This document shows, in pieces, positions 39,345-51,190 of a DNA stretch of 64,000 nt. The stretch comes from Yponomeuta sedellus (Eukaryota > Arthropoda > Insecta > Lepidoptera > Yponomeutidae). A program made the translations under genes and the position numbers. The notes beneath the pieces are model-generated. The model did no database searches. It saw only the letters and a program-made list of their open reading frames with translations, and had not been told where the DNA came from. The stretch covers positions 2,648,591 to 2,712,590 of the forward strand of contig OW203736.1 of NCBI GenBank assembly GCA_934045075.1. The letters run 5' to 3'. The number at the start of each line of letters is the position of its first letter. The stretch's first letter is position 1.

Positions 39345-39927
39345 TACAATTCTCGCTAATATATAATTTCGCAATTGTCTTCATTTTTGTTTCCGGCGAC
39401 ATGTCTCGGAATTCTTTGCAATAAAGCAAAATGTTATTGTTGTGGCAAAGAGGACAATTTCTTTCAAAACTTGTATGGTAGGCCTTGAATGCACGGCGAT
39501 TGTATTTGTTGTATGAGTCCTTTTGCTGTGTAGATTTTGTGGTGAATTCCTTTGTCGGCGGGTTGTTTGAAGTTGAAGGTTTCTTTTTGGTGGTCACCGG
39601 TTCAAGTGCAGTAAACTTGCTCTCGGTGAAATGTAGAAACTCTTCCAAGGTAGGTAATTCCCGAGGCGCTTTTCTTGATTCCATGTTATCTGAATATGTT
39701 TGGGCATCCAATTTCGCTGTAAGTATGTGGATAAGAATTGGGTCCCATGTATCGGTATTTATTCCCAGATTATGGATAGCGTGAACTGTCTCTAAGCTGG
39801 TGTCGTGTAACCGCTTAAGGTCATGCGCGTTCTGGTGTTGAATGGAAGGCTGCTCCATGAATGCTTGTACTGCTTCGTAAAAAGCAACTGGGTGTTGTTA
39901 TACCTGTAGGTGGTTAAGTATCTCCCA
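39345..39927 (-). pseudogene. gag: BEL/Pao gag, middle segment
   Basis: Reads CWEILNHLQV at 39925, then after a short frame change MEQPSIQHQNAHDLKRLHD, DTWDPILIHILTAKLD, LPTLEEFLHFTESKFTALE and CPLCHNNNILLYCKEF, the zinc-finger approach. This order is characteristic of BEL/Pao gag (DUF1759 type). It is cut by LINE-B on the N-terminal side and SINE-B on the C-terminal side. Confidence 0.82.
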
Positions 39928-40057
39928 ACAGGAGTCATTAATTAATATAATACTTTATTCATTAATTAATAAGAGGCATTACATAGTCTGAAAATTCGCA
40001 CAAAGCTTCGTCACAAAAACTATCACAATAAACAATAAAATAAAAAATCAAACTTAA

Positions 40058-42966
40058 TTAATCAAAAATACCGCCCCGGGACACACCCGACCCAAAAGTT
40101 CCCATGACGCTAACAGCATTACCTCGTTGCACCGCCAGGGAGATCCTTTGCATCAGGTATGACCCGGAACGAACGTCATACCCCCGACTCCTCAGGCGCC
40201 GACCGATCTCCCGAATAAAAAGTTTTGCCTCATCCCCCCATACCCCCATTGTTTCCACGGCCAGTGGGACGAACAAATAGTGACGCATAAGCTGGCTATA
40301 CTTCCGTTTTTTTAATTTTGCTGCTGTTTCAGCAGCAGCACCCGCAGTCGCAGCAGTCAAACCCAAATGGGAAGGCGCAAAGGTGCAAACGCACGTAGCG
40401 TCCCACAAGAGGCTTCGGCCCTTCTCCCACGGCACCAAGGTGACACCGTCCGGACGCTTACCGTCACTGCGACACAACCCCGGTGGCTCAAGAACCGCAG
40501 GTACTTCAGCCGAAACCAGCGCTCTCCGGACAATATCATCGCGTGGTGCCGCGAGAGTCCACCCGCACTGCGCACGCAATGGAGCCCGTGATGACCCTGG
40601 CGATCCACTTCCACCCCACAAACACAGAAGTGCGGCTCACAAACGGAACACCCAAGGCGAAGTGCCACCGCCACGCGCAAAGAGGTGTCATCTTACAACG
40701 TGCCCAACTGCGGCGATGACAACGCGTGCAACCATAAACCAGACTCTGGCTGGGAAACCGCCCGCAAGCGTGCTTGTTCAGCACCGGTACCACGATCCAG
40801 CAGCATCTCCAGAGTTACCCTGCACAACTCTTCATCCCAAGCGCGCTGGCGTATAGGCTGCTCCGGCACCGCGCTCCCAGGACACGCAGCTTGCCATAGC
40901 AGTAAAGCCTCCGCCGCATGAGGAACACTAAACCCGTCACCATGTACTTGCAAAATGCGAGTGACAAGCTGTAACACCCCATGCGACGAAGCCAAAAATG
41001 CCGGCAACTGCGCGTCCTCCAAACGGCGCACACCGAGCCCACCGTGCCTTACCGGGAGCGCCGCCTGGGTGAATTGGTCATCGGACAAGCTGACATTTAG
41101 GACCCCTTCTAAAAGATCCTTGAGCACCTCGTCATAGCGCCGCGACTCCTCCCTAAAGTGCCAAAGAAGGACCGTCCGAAGTGTGTATGTCAGCCTCGGC
41201 ATTGACAGGCAGCTGCGCAAAATGGACAGAGCTACATGCGACGAAAGCTGACTGAGATGCGGCTTGGTTTCCGCCAACTCTCATCTTCGACAAAATCACC
41301 AACGGCACACCTTCAGAGAATACTGGAGCACCCAAAAGCATAAACGTGGTCTTGTCCAAGAGTTTTACTCCCGGCACCAATGCATCAAACCGCCCTTGTA
41401 CTTCCGGAGCCAACTGACCCGCACATGCGAAAAGCTCACACTTCTGTGGATTCACACGTAGCCCCATAGAACGCAAGCCCTGAACAAGAGTCTCGACATC
41501 CCCCACGTCATAATCCACACTACCACCTATAGTGCCATCATCCAAATACCACAGATTTAATGGTGATTTCAAAGACGACACCACATCCTGTATCGCTAGG
41601 CTAAAAATTAGTCGCCCTGCTGCGCTTCTACCTGGGACAATATAGGGATATTGCCATAAAATAAGTTGCTGGGCCTTGCGTAGCATTGGTGAAGAAAGGG
41701 AAAAAGAGAGTGAGCATGATCTTTAACTTTGCTTAAAATGGTGTCCCGCTCAACCATATTAAATGCATTCTCTAAGTCAACCTTAAAAACTACGTCATCC
41801 AATCCTTCCCTGGAGTAAGCAAAAGACCGAGTAGCGTGTATGGCTGCCTCGCACCCCAGTGGTACACCAAAACCTAACTGCCGCGGCTGCAAATAATCTG
41901 ACGCTTCGTTCCTGAAAGCACAGCAGCCAAGCTTGGCTACGAGACGGCGAAGTACACTACCTACAGCAATGGGCCGGATGCCACCATCTTTCTTCCTCAA
42001 TGCACACAATGACGCCCCATACAAGAAAGGGCAAACCTCTCTATTTACCATTCCCTTTAGCATGAAGTTCGCCAAAGTGCACAACGAACGCAGAAGACAT
42101 GCCCAATTATCGCCAGCTGCCGTTGAGGTCAACTCCTTCAGATGCTCCGGACGAATGCCGTCCAAGCCACCTGCCGAGCCATTATTAAAGGAAGCAATTG
42201 CTCGCGACACGTCCGCCACATCCACAGTCAAATAATCGCTAGAGAGGTTCGGTTCTGAAGGAAATTCTAAGTCTCGACTAGGCGCTGGGTGCTTAAGCCG
42301 AAGAGCATCTACAGTGGCATCACATTCATCAGCCAAAGAACTGTCTAATAGTAAAATCCGGACAGCCGCACTCAAATCTCCGTCGTAGACTTTGGACTCT
42401 ACCACTTTATAAAGAGCACTTCTTGCCAGCCCAACGTCCCGCGGTGCGATATCCACGTGCAGAGGATCGCTCAAATCGTTAACTGTGATATTTTCCTTGA
42501 CCTTAGACGTTAGAGAACTGCCCCTATCGACAGAGGAAGGGACCCTGAGCCAGGAGTACGCAAATGTCTGTAATTCAAACCAGTCATGTGAACTATTTGT
42601 CTGAACACATCTCTCTATAAACTGTGACAATCTTCCCGCAGCCAAATACCTCGCACCTTTTGGGATATGCTTTAAAACTCGGATCCTCCTTCTCATCAAT
42701 GGAAGATCCTCAAACAACGTCTGTGAACCACCAGCAGCACCATCCTGCACAGCTGCATCCACTGATGACTGTGGCAAAACGGCTCCTCTATGAACACGAC
42801 TTATGTGAACCCTTAGACCCCGAGGTACCACGAATTGCCTTGAGGAGCAGAAGCCGGGGCAATGCGGGCAAACCGCTTTAGAAACATTCATAACAAAAAA
42901 AAGCACTTTAAAATGGTAACCAGCTATTAAGTATACACAATGTATTAAAAAAAAATCAGAACGCAA
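40058..42966 (-). pseudogene. LINE-B zinc finger, RT and restriction-like endonuclease
   Basis: The main frame (42966-41608) has near its N-terminus a C2H2 finger (CPHCPGFC, VHISRVH), then RT blocks FNNGSAGGLDGIRPEHLK, CALRKKDGGIRPIAVGS, QLGFGVPLGCEAAIHA and VVFKVDLENAFNMVERD. It stops just after QVEAQQGD at the RT turn. The next frame (41686-41153) gives LIFSLAIQDVV and the catalytic NLWYLDDGTIGG. Frames down to 40058 contain LRLGCSVCEPHFCVCGVEV, GHHGLHC, KRPDGVTLVPWEKGRSLLWD, the RPD and D of a PD-(D/E)XK nuclease, and YLMQRISLAVQRGNAVSV. At least three frame breaks. ATG at about 42888 (MNVSKAVCPHC) is the likelier original start. Confidence 0.85.
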
Positions 42967-43909
42967 ACAAAAATCTAAACCACCCCAACGCAGTGAGGAG
43001 TTTAAAAAAAAATTAAATATTAGTTACATTATATGAAATGTCAATAATGTATTTTTTTCCACTTCTAGATACCTACTAGTCCATAATTAATATTAGTAAT
43101 AAAATAATAAAGAATGTCAATCATAAAAAAAAAACAAGTACTTGCGTCTGATATTAAAAGCGTTCAGTAAACTTACACAAACATCAAGCATTCAAAATAC
43201 TTAATGGTAAATACCTATCAGTCCCAGATGTCAATATTAATTACATAAAATGATGGCACAAAAAAAATATTAATATAATTAATTTAAATAAATCCAACAA
43301 ATCATTGAAAAGCTTAGTAAACGTCAAAAGCAATAAAAGCATAAAATGAGCACAGCATTGCTTTATACAAAAAAAAAAAAACTAGCGCCCCAAAAGCAAT
43401 ATTAAGCAGGTTCGTTGAAAAATAGCAGATACGCAGAGCACTAGGCACCACCGGTGAGCTTTCGCTTCTATCCAAAAGGATCGACACCAGTCAGACCATG
43501 CACAACACGACGGGAGCCGGCATCGGCACCTCACACGCACCCGGCGAAGTCTCCGACAACAGCAATAAGCGTGAAATGGAACAACATCCGTCAAAAGCGT
43601 AAAAATTTGGTGACAGTGACAGCGCGCGGAGGTCTTCAATTGGTTGCTTTGAATGACAGCGAGAAGCAACTATCTTCGTCTCTTTTTGGCTCTCAGCCGT
43701 TACAGATATATTATTTGTACGAATTGGGCTTTTTACTCACGGATTAAGTCCATAATCACAAATTTCGTGGCAATTACACTGTGCCTTTTATGTAAATACA
43801 CATGAAAAACTGAAGCACTCTTAATTACATTTTATTTTAATTAAATGAACGCTGACATTAACAGTAAGGTGTTTGCAACTACACGGCACGTTCCGTTCCC
43901 AAAACTATG
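42967..43909 (-). other. LINE-B 5' untranslated region
   Basis: A/T-rich, with a run of A at 43370-43380. A 95-codon minus-strand frame (43669-43382, many Cys and Arg) is present but not recognisable. Lies inside the LINE-B target duplication. Confidence 0.5.
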
Positions 43910-43920
43910 ACAGGAGTCAT

Positions 43921-44318
43921 AGTTTTCAGCCGACACATTCAAATGTTACACGCGACGTTCCGCTTCTCCTCGGAGTTTTCCATTTTTCGAGCCTTGGGAA
44001 TCATTGTGTTGTTGTGGATGGCTTCGGAGTATAAATCCAAAAATGTGGGCCACTGAGTGTAGCTGCCGGAAAAGACAGGGATTTCGATCTTTGGAGAGCT
44101 TTCGTATTGTTACACGGTGGAGTTAAGCTTCCGGTTGAGGTCTCTTTTTGTTGACTCGTAAGTTGTTTCATGTTTAGAGAACTCAAGCTCGTAGTTAACG
44201 TCGGCGCCGACGAGCAGGTTGTCAATTTTCCAATGTATCTCGTCGATGACTTTCCATCGGGAATAAAGTGTTTGCAGTTTATCCTCGATTTCCCACTTTT
44301 CACTGATGTTATCCATGT
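43921..44318 (-). pseudogene. gag: BEL/Pao gag, N-terminal segment
   Basis: Reads LDMDNISEKWEIEDKLQTLYSR (in pieces), VIDEIHWKIDNLLVGADVNY, then a frame change and PVFSGSYTQWPTFLDLYSEA with IHNNTMIPKARKM. Canonical BEL gag has exactly this order. The join to 46013-46420 is across piggyBac PB4. Confidence 0.8.
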
Positions 44319-44322
44319 CTAG

Positions 44323-46008
44323 CACTACAGTGCTCTCGCCTTGAAACACTCCTCGGATGCTCGCGCGGGGTACATGTGTCACCCATTTCAAGAGGTATTT
44401 TTTTAAATAAATCTTATCTTGAAGTAAGAAAACAGGTAGTCATATTAAAAATCAACTTTATTTCTTATCAAAAAACTAAACAAAAAGTGAGAATTATTTA
44501 TTTATTATAATAAAGAACAAAAAATATAATCTTCTAGAAAATCAACATATTTTGGATGAATTTGACATCAATAGAGTTTTTATACATAGGAACATATTAA
44601 TTTAACAACATACTCTTTTTTTTTATAAAATTCTTGAATGTTAGGTTACTATTCAGTCATATTATTACCACAGTTGGGACATACAATAATTTGATGGTCT
44701 GGACAAATACGCTTATTACAATTGCTACATTGCTTACGGGTACTGCGGTCTCGGGCCCTAGAGCAAAAATCACACCGCCCTTTTCCACCCCGTGTTGGCA
44801 TATTTTGTGCTTGTGGATATTCTTGTAGCCCCAGAAGAAGCCTTGCCTTCAATTTTAATGCCCTAGGTATGTGCTCTTGGGAAATGCGTCTAGCAATAAG
44901 TGGTTTCACAAGTTCAAACCCCACCTCCTGTATGGGCGTATGGGCGCTAATCGATCAGTAACTTGACGGCTTCCTCTATCTCTAACGTCATCAAAACGCA
45001 AACATCGTAACAGAAATCGGAATCTGCTTTTCGACATTGTGCTATAAACGAGTTCAACCCCGAGTCCTTTTGAATTGTCCCAAAAATCTATGAGGTTTCT
45101 TCGTCCAGCTCTGCAAACTCCAATTACCAACAATATACCGATAAATGCTTTTATTTCTATCAAATCCGTCAAGCCAGCATCTCTTTGTCTCTGATATCTT
45201 TGTTTGATTGTCTCAATATAAATATTTGTGGATTCGACAAGTATATTCAAAATATCAGAGTCAAAAAATAACAAAAATGACTGAAGAGAAGTTTTTGCAC
45301 CTAGGGCAATACCTTTGGGACCTGGAGATCGTGTCAAAATGTTGTGGGCTCTAGTTCTAGATGCAGGGGGTGGAAATTTACTCCATCTTGTCCCGCTGCG
45401 AGATTGGTATCCTGCTAACTGTGCCAACGGTACGTTATCCTCTTCAGAGTGGTCATCGTCTTGTTCCAAGTCACAAGCTTCTTGTTCCGAATCAGAAGCG
45501 TGAGGCGAACTAAGCGGGACAGCATGCATCTCCGCCGAACCACCTTCTTCTTCATCGTCACTCTCTGATTCACTACTTTGTGAGATATCTTCTTCCAACC
45601 ACCGTGATATCGTGTCATCTCTCAACGTCGTCATTATAACCTAAAAAAATATATCAATTTATAGGAAATATCACTTAGCGGGCTCATAACCGTATAAAAA
45701 TAATATAACGAAGTATATGTATTATATAAATGAAGTATTCAGTTACTTACACATGTGTTTCACTCGCGATGTTTTGTTGTCAAAATATTCCTCGGGAGCT
45801 CACGCGGGGGACATGTGTCACCCAGGAACTTTGTAGTTTCACTGCGTAGACGCCGATGTGCCGTGTCGGCTGGCAAGTTACTGACGATGAGGGTGGTTCA
45901 TATTCGAGGAATACCCGAGAGGGCAGCACTGTAGCGCATTGCGTTCAGAAATTATTTGCCAATTTTATAGTGTGGGTGACATATGTCACCCGCGCGAGCA
46001 CTCTAGTG
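44323..46008 (-). mobile_element. Internally deleted piggyBac-like element (PB4) flanked by CTAG
   Basis: 1,686 bp whose ends are inverted: CACTACAGTGCTCTCGC on the left and, from the right, CACTAGAGTGCTCGCGC. Both are flanked by CTAG (44319-44322 and 46009-46012). GCTCGCGCGGG-ACATRTGTCACCC occurs near each end and once inside (about 44359, 45797 and 45975). Removing the block joins BEL gag in frame (RLLDMDN). piggyBac elements almost always use TTAA, so CTAG is notable. Confidence 0.85.
44649..45634 (-). pseudogene. PB4 transposase with the catalytic core deleted
   Basis: N-terminus from ATG 45634: an acidic head (SSESESDDEEEGG), KTSLQSFLLFFDSDILNILV, LIEIKAFIGILLVIGVCRAG and LLRCLRFDDVRDR, the beginning of the piggyBac DDE_Tnp_1_7 domain. 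After DRLAPIRP the sequence jumps, out of frame, to GFELVKPLIARRISQE and the C-terminal zinc domain CDFCSRARDRSTRKQCSNC, ICPDHQIIVCPNCG (44924-44649). The catalytic Asp residues are all in the missing part, so it would have depended on another copy for movement. Confidence 0.86.
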
Positions 46009-46012
46009 CTAG

Positions 46013-46420
46013 GAGACGTATGAATCGAGAAAAAGCTCTGAAATTTGTACCTTGTTGTGCCTTAAGCTCATTTGTTTTAGACATGACTCCAGTTTCTTCA
46101 AATTGTTGACCTTTCGAAGCGTTGCCAGGTGTCTCCTCGACGTATGGCGTGTGACTCTCCAGTCTTTCCTTGATCCTTAGGTAATCAGCCTTGACCTTGT
46201 CATATGCTTTTGTGGTGAAGTAATCTTCTGTGTGGTCTTCAACTGATTTCAGTAGCACAGAGTGGTTCATTTCAAACTCGTCCCATATGGCTTCAAGTGA
46301 ATCCAGTCTCACCTTCAGGTAGTTGGCTGTTTTCCGAATGGCACCATCCTTACGGAATCTGACTTCAATCTTCGTAATCGCTTTGGAAATTATTTCCTGG
46401 CGTGTAAATAGTTGTTCTTA
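46013..46420 (-). pseudogene. gag: BEL/Pao gag, extreme N-terminal segment
   Basis: Reads LFTRQEIISKAITKIEVRF, RLDSLEAIWDEFEMNHSVLL, DYFTTKAYDKVKADYLRIKE and MSKTNELKAQQGTNFRAFSR. It begins exactly where gypsy-2 ends; the missing first residues (MGSK) can be read on the far side at 51203-51191. Confidence 0.78.
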
Positions 46421-49400
46421 TAAATGAAAAACGGTGCGTCCGTCTAATAGCGCGTATATTTGGAGACTGCCTCGCAACACAATCATAATATGCATCTTAC
46501 CCTACATTACACCTCCACCCTTAATGACTACTCACCCTTATATATATTAACTTAAAACTAATATCCAATTAGAGTTTCACTTAGACAGGCGCATACTAAA
46601 AGTAGTAAATTTATCTCAAGGTAGCTAATCTGTTCTTATTTATTTTCAAGACTACAAATTACAGACGGAGTAAGACTACAAATTAGTACAAATTATATTA
46701 CATTATATAACCAGGAAAATTACTTATGAATTCCTTCTGCCATGGCCACGCCATGCTATAAGAAATGCGTACTAAAATACCAACAAATAAAATCAAAATA
46801 CATCGTCTATGCCGTAACGACGTGGCGGTGCCCGATTTTCACGGATCGGGTAACGGCGTTCACCGACGACGGCGGGCGCGGCGCTCTCTAGCGGCGTCGG
46901 CGGCGGCGCCGACGCTGGCGCTGGCGCAGCCGGAGACGGCTCAGTGCGCGCACCCGGCCGCGCCATCGCCCTCCCCGCGACACCCGCGCCCCCCCGCACA
47001 CAAGCCGCTGCCTCACGACCCGAGCCCGACGCCTCTGCCGGCGACGGCGCCACCACCGCCCACACCCCGGACCGATTCGGTCTATGTGGGGACCGCAAGA
47101 TTGACTCTGTTCCATCTACACCGTAACGTTGCTTAATTTGGTCGATATGCCTATGTATCTCGGTCCCATTCTTATCTCTAATTAAATAGTCTGTGTCACT
47201 ACACCTTTGAATCACCTCTCCTGGTAACCACTTTGGTCCTGGCCTGTAATTGCGGTACCAGACTTTGGACAGAGTAACATCGCGTTCTACCCCACCTGCG
47301 GCGGTAATTTGCTTACGCTGCGACTCCCTTACATGTTCCTCACGATCAGGTTTTATTATGTCTAATCGCATTCGCAGCTTACGATTTTGCAACAGTTTTG
47401 CAGGCGTCTCACCTGTTGTGTTATGTTCCGTATTGCGATAAACAAGCAGAAAGCGACATAACGCTGTGTGTACATCTACTGATTGTATTATTGCTTTTTT
47501 TATTACCCTTTTACAAAGCTTCACAGCGTTTTCCGCTGCACCATTTGAAGATGGGTGGTAAGGCGCAGAAAACAGCTGTTCTATTCCGTTGTCCCGCAAA
47601 AAGGTACCAAATTACCCGCTCGAAAACGGTGGTCCATTATCGCTTACCACTTGCTTTGGTAAACCAAACCGTGCAAACAAGTCCCTTAGCTTTGCTATAA
47701 TATTCTTTGCCGTAGTTGTACTTACCTCGATTACCTCGATCCATTTAGAACAGGAGTCTACCACTACTAAATAGGTAACGCCCCCAATTGGTCCCATAAA
47801 GTCGAGGTGGAGCCGCGTCCACGGGCGGCTCGTCCACGGCCACGAGCGCGGCGCGTGCGCGGGCGGCGCGTCCGCCACCGCGGCGCACACCTCGCACTCG
47901 CGGCACACGGCCTCCACGTCCTCGTCGACCCCCGGCCACCAAACATAACTCCGGGCGAGTGCTTTTGTTGTCACGATCCCCATGTGTGAATCGTGCAGCT
48001 CAGTTAGTACACTTTTTCTACCTTCACTAGGTATTACTACCCGATGACCCCACATAAGACAGCCCAACTCTGTGTACAACTCTTTCCGTCTATTGAAATA
48101 AGGTTTCAACTCGCGTACTTCCACCTCGCTCGGCCAACCGTCATTTATGTAACCTATTACCCGACTAAGCAGAGAATCTTTGCTAGTCAAACTCTTCAAC
48201 CTATTATAGTCGAGTAATAATGCCTCCGATGCAAAATGTAAATGAGTTTGCTCGGGGATTTGGTATATGTTCTCACTACCCTCTTTATATGCCTTTATCA
48301 TGCGTGATAAACAGTCGGCCGTGTTTTGTTCAGTGTTAACGTACTCAATCTTGAAATCGTAGGCAGACAAAAGTAATGCCCATCTTTGCAGTCTGCTTGC
48401 TGTCATATTAGGTATACCTGTCCCCGGTCCAAAGATACTAACTAAGGGTTTATGATCTGTGCGTAACAAAAACCGTCTACCATACAAGTACTGGTGAAAC
48501 TTTTTTACTGCATAAACAATCGCTAATGCTTCTTTATGGATTTGACTATAGTTTTTTTCCGCCTCTGATAGGGCTCGCGACGCATATGCTACCGGCAGCT
48601 CGCGGCCGGCCGCGTCCCGCTGCGCCAGCACCGCGCCCAGCCCGTGCGCGCTTGCGTCGCACGTTAACACCACTTCGCGACATAAGTCATAGTGACTCAT
48701 CACCTCGGCACTTGATAACAGTTGTTTAACCGTTTCAAACGCTTCGTTATGTTTTTTCGTCCAAAACCAATCACGATGTTTCTTTAGTAAGTCATGTAGG
48801 GGCGCTAAAATGCTACTTAGATTTTGAATAAATCTACCATAGAAGTTTACCATTCCTAAGAAAGATCGTAATTCTGATATGTTCCTCGGTTGCTCTAATT
48901 CTAATATGGGTTTGATTTTTTCTTTGTCTACACGTATACCCTCATTATCGATAACATACCCCAGGAACTTGATCTCCCGTGTAAAAAATACACATTTTTC
49001 CTTCTTGAGTTTCAAGCCCTTATCTCGTAACCGGGTTAATACTTTATTTAAAGTATCTAGATGAGCTTCTAGCGTAGGGCTAGCAATAAGGATGTCATCT
49101 AAGAATATGACAACATTGGCGATATCCTTAAAAAGATTAATCATGATCCTTTGGAAAATACCTGGACTCGACGCTAAGCCATATACGAGTCGGTTATATT
49201 TAAATAACCCCCGATGTGTGTTAATGACCGTCAAATTTCTTGAGTCATCTAACTCAATCTGGTTATAGGCCTGCGAGAGATCTATCTTGCTATAGAACTT
49301 AGTTCCGCTCAAATTCGTGAACAAATCGTTAATTTTTGGGACCGGATATTTATCAACCGCTAGTACTGGATTCAGAGTCATCTTGTAGTCCGCACATACC

Positions 49401-51190
49401 CGTATGGCCCCGTCCGCCTTGTTCGCTATGACCAGCGGCGAGGCCCAGTCGGAGGTGTCGACGGGCTCGATGACGCCGGCGCGCAGCATGGCGTCCAGCT
49501 CGGCGTCGACGCGCTCGCGCAGCGCGTAGGGCAGCGGCCGCGCGCGGTGGAACAAGGGGGTCGCCCCCTCGCGCACCTGAAGCCGCGCCCGCCCGCCGGT
49601 GAACCGACCCAAGCCGCCACTAAATAATTCAGCATATCTGGAATGTATATTTTTTATTTGAGTCACTCTTTCATCCGATGTAATTTCTAACCTATTCGTT
49701 TGGATTTTTGGAACTTGTATATTTAACTCGGCCAACCACTGTCGTCCCAGCAACGACGTTGTCCCGTTATCAATGATATACAAATCGAGTACTTTATAGA
49801 CATTATTGTGCATTACTTGGGTTTCTATATAACCTAAAGGTTTTATTTTTGTACCGTCATAAAAACTCAAAGTTAGTTTGCACTTTTTTAACTCTAAGCT
49901 AGAAAACAATCTTTCATAAGTTTGTTTACTGATGCATGATAATGCAGAACCGGTGTCGATCTCCATCAAGACTTCCTTATTATTTATATACACTAACGTA
50001 CTAACCGGCCTGTAATCTGTCAACGACATCTGAAACACCGGCTCCTCGCTGTCGTGATCGTGTCCGCTTTGATCCGCTTCTTCTGCGTTTTCTTGCACGT
50101 AGTACGTAGCGCCGCTCCCGGTACCACTACCTGCCCCTCCATCGCTGCGGCCCGGCCTCCAGCGCGCCCCGCCGCGCCGGCGAGCTCCCATGAAGCCCCG
50201 CTGGCTGACTCCGCGTCGCTGCGTATCGCCGCTGCCGCCGCCGCCGTTCCCTCGTGCTTGCGTAAAGGGGACGCGGCTCTTTTCTCGGTTATTTACTTCC
50301 CCGTTTCGGTATTCCTCTGGGCACATCCGCCTCAGATGGCCCGTATTTTTACAGCGACTACACACAAACACTCGATATTGGCATTCCCGCCAAGTGTGTC
50401 TTGAGTCTCCACATGCTGTGCATTTACTCAGGTGTACGCGGTGCACCGCTACCGCCATGTGTTCTAGGTCAGCTTGGCTCACGCTCCGCGCTCTTCTATA
50501 ACGAAGGTCCCCCGCGCCACTGCCACCACCGCCGCCATATTGGACCGCATTCACGTCTACCGCTAATGCATTTTTCTCTGCCGCCTCCATTGTTATTGCC
50601 AGATTCACTGCTTGATGTAATCCGATTTCTCCCTCGGTGAACAGCCTCTGACGGGTAATATCGCTGTAGATTCCGCACACGAATTGGTCCCTTAAATTTT
50701 CGTTCAGCATTGGCCCAAACTCACAATTTCTAGACAGTCTTTTGAGATTTGCCTCGAATGATGCTACGGATTCATTTGCTTTTTGTCTACACTGACGGAA
50801 AATATATCTTTCCGCTAGTATGGATGGTTTGGGCTGGAGGTGGTCAGCCATCACTCGCACTAAGTCCACGTATGTTTTGTCTTTCGGTTTGATGGGACTA
50901 CACAAATTCACCATTAGCTCGTATGTTGCCTCCCCCACCAGTGAAATAAGCGTGGGAACTTTCAGTTCTTCTTTTATTACGTTCACAAAAAAATACATTT
51001 CTAATCGTTCACAGTACGATGTCCAATTTCCACTCGCGGCGTCGAATTCGCCTATCTTGCCCGCCATTTTAAAACAACCAGCCTCGTCAGCCACTGTAGT
51101 AAATGAAAAACGGTGCGTCCGTCTAATAGCGCGTATATTTGGAGACTGCCTCGCAACACAATCATAATATGCATCTTACCCTACATTACA
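46421..51190 (-). mobile_element. gypsy-2: mag-like Ty3/gypsy retrotransposon
   Basis: 4,770 bp with very short LTRs of 91 bp (46421-46511 and 51100-51190), identical by eye, starting TGTAATGTAGGG in minus orientation. A purine tract GGGTGGAGG precedes the 3' LTR. Short LTRs and one fused gag-pol frame are the hallmarks of the mag lineage first described in the silkworm. I could not find a matching target duplication; the 3' LTR outer edge appears to have lost a few bases. Coding intact apart from one stop. Confidence 0.9.
46793..51067 (-). pseudogene. gag-pol: gypsy-2 gag-pol, one in-frame stop
   Basis: A single frame of about 1,425 codons from ATG 51067 (MAGKIGEFDAASGNWTSYCE). Capsid, then two zinc knuckles (CTACGDSRHTWREC and CSRCKNTGHLRRMC), protease (MEIDTGSALSCIS), RT with IFLDDILIASP, RNase H (LTCDASAHGLGAVLAQRD, RTDHKPLVSIF), integrase (LHLDFMGP, VVSDNGPPF, SSNGAAENAVK) and an Ala/Pro/Gly-rich C-terminus. 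A TAA at 47612-47614 sits between the second Asp and the Glu of the DDE triad; the spacing is still 35 residues, so it is a base substitution and not an indel. No other break seen. Base composition alternates strongly along the frame. Confidence 0.92.

Larger units (their letters stand above)
39939..43909 (-). mobile_element. LINE-B: restriction-like-endonuclease LINE
   Basis: 3,971 bp flanked by the 11-bp duplication ACAGGAGTCAT (39928-39938 and 43910-43920). Across the duplication the BEL gag frame is continuous (AENYDSCWEILN), which proves the boundaries. In minus orientation it has a 5' UTR of about 0.95 kb, one long frame with zinc finger, RT and PD-(D/E)XK endonuclease, and an A/T-rich 3' end with AATAAAG followed by ATTA repeats. 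Nearly full length. Confidence 0.9.

Noticed and set aside
46765..47136. Pro-rich 123-codon plus-strand ORF
   Set aside because: Antisense of the Ala/Pro/Gly-rich C-terminus of gypsy-2; high G/C content leaves few stops.
50054..50501. Plus-strand ORFs over gypsy-2 gag
   Set aside because: G/C-rich antisense shadows of the zinc-knuckle region.
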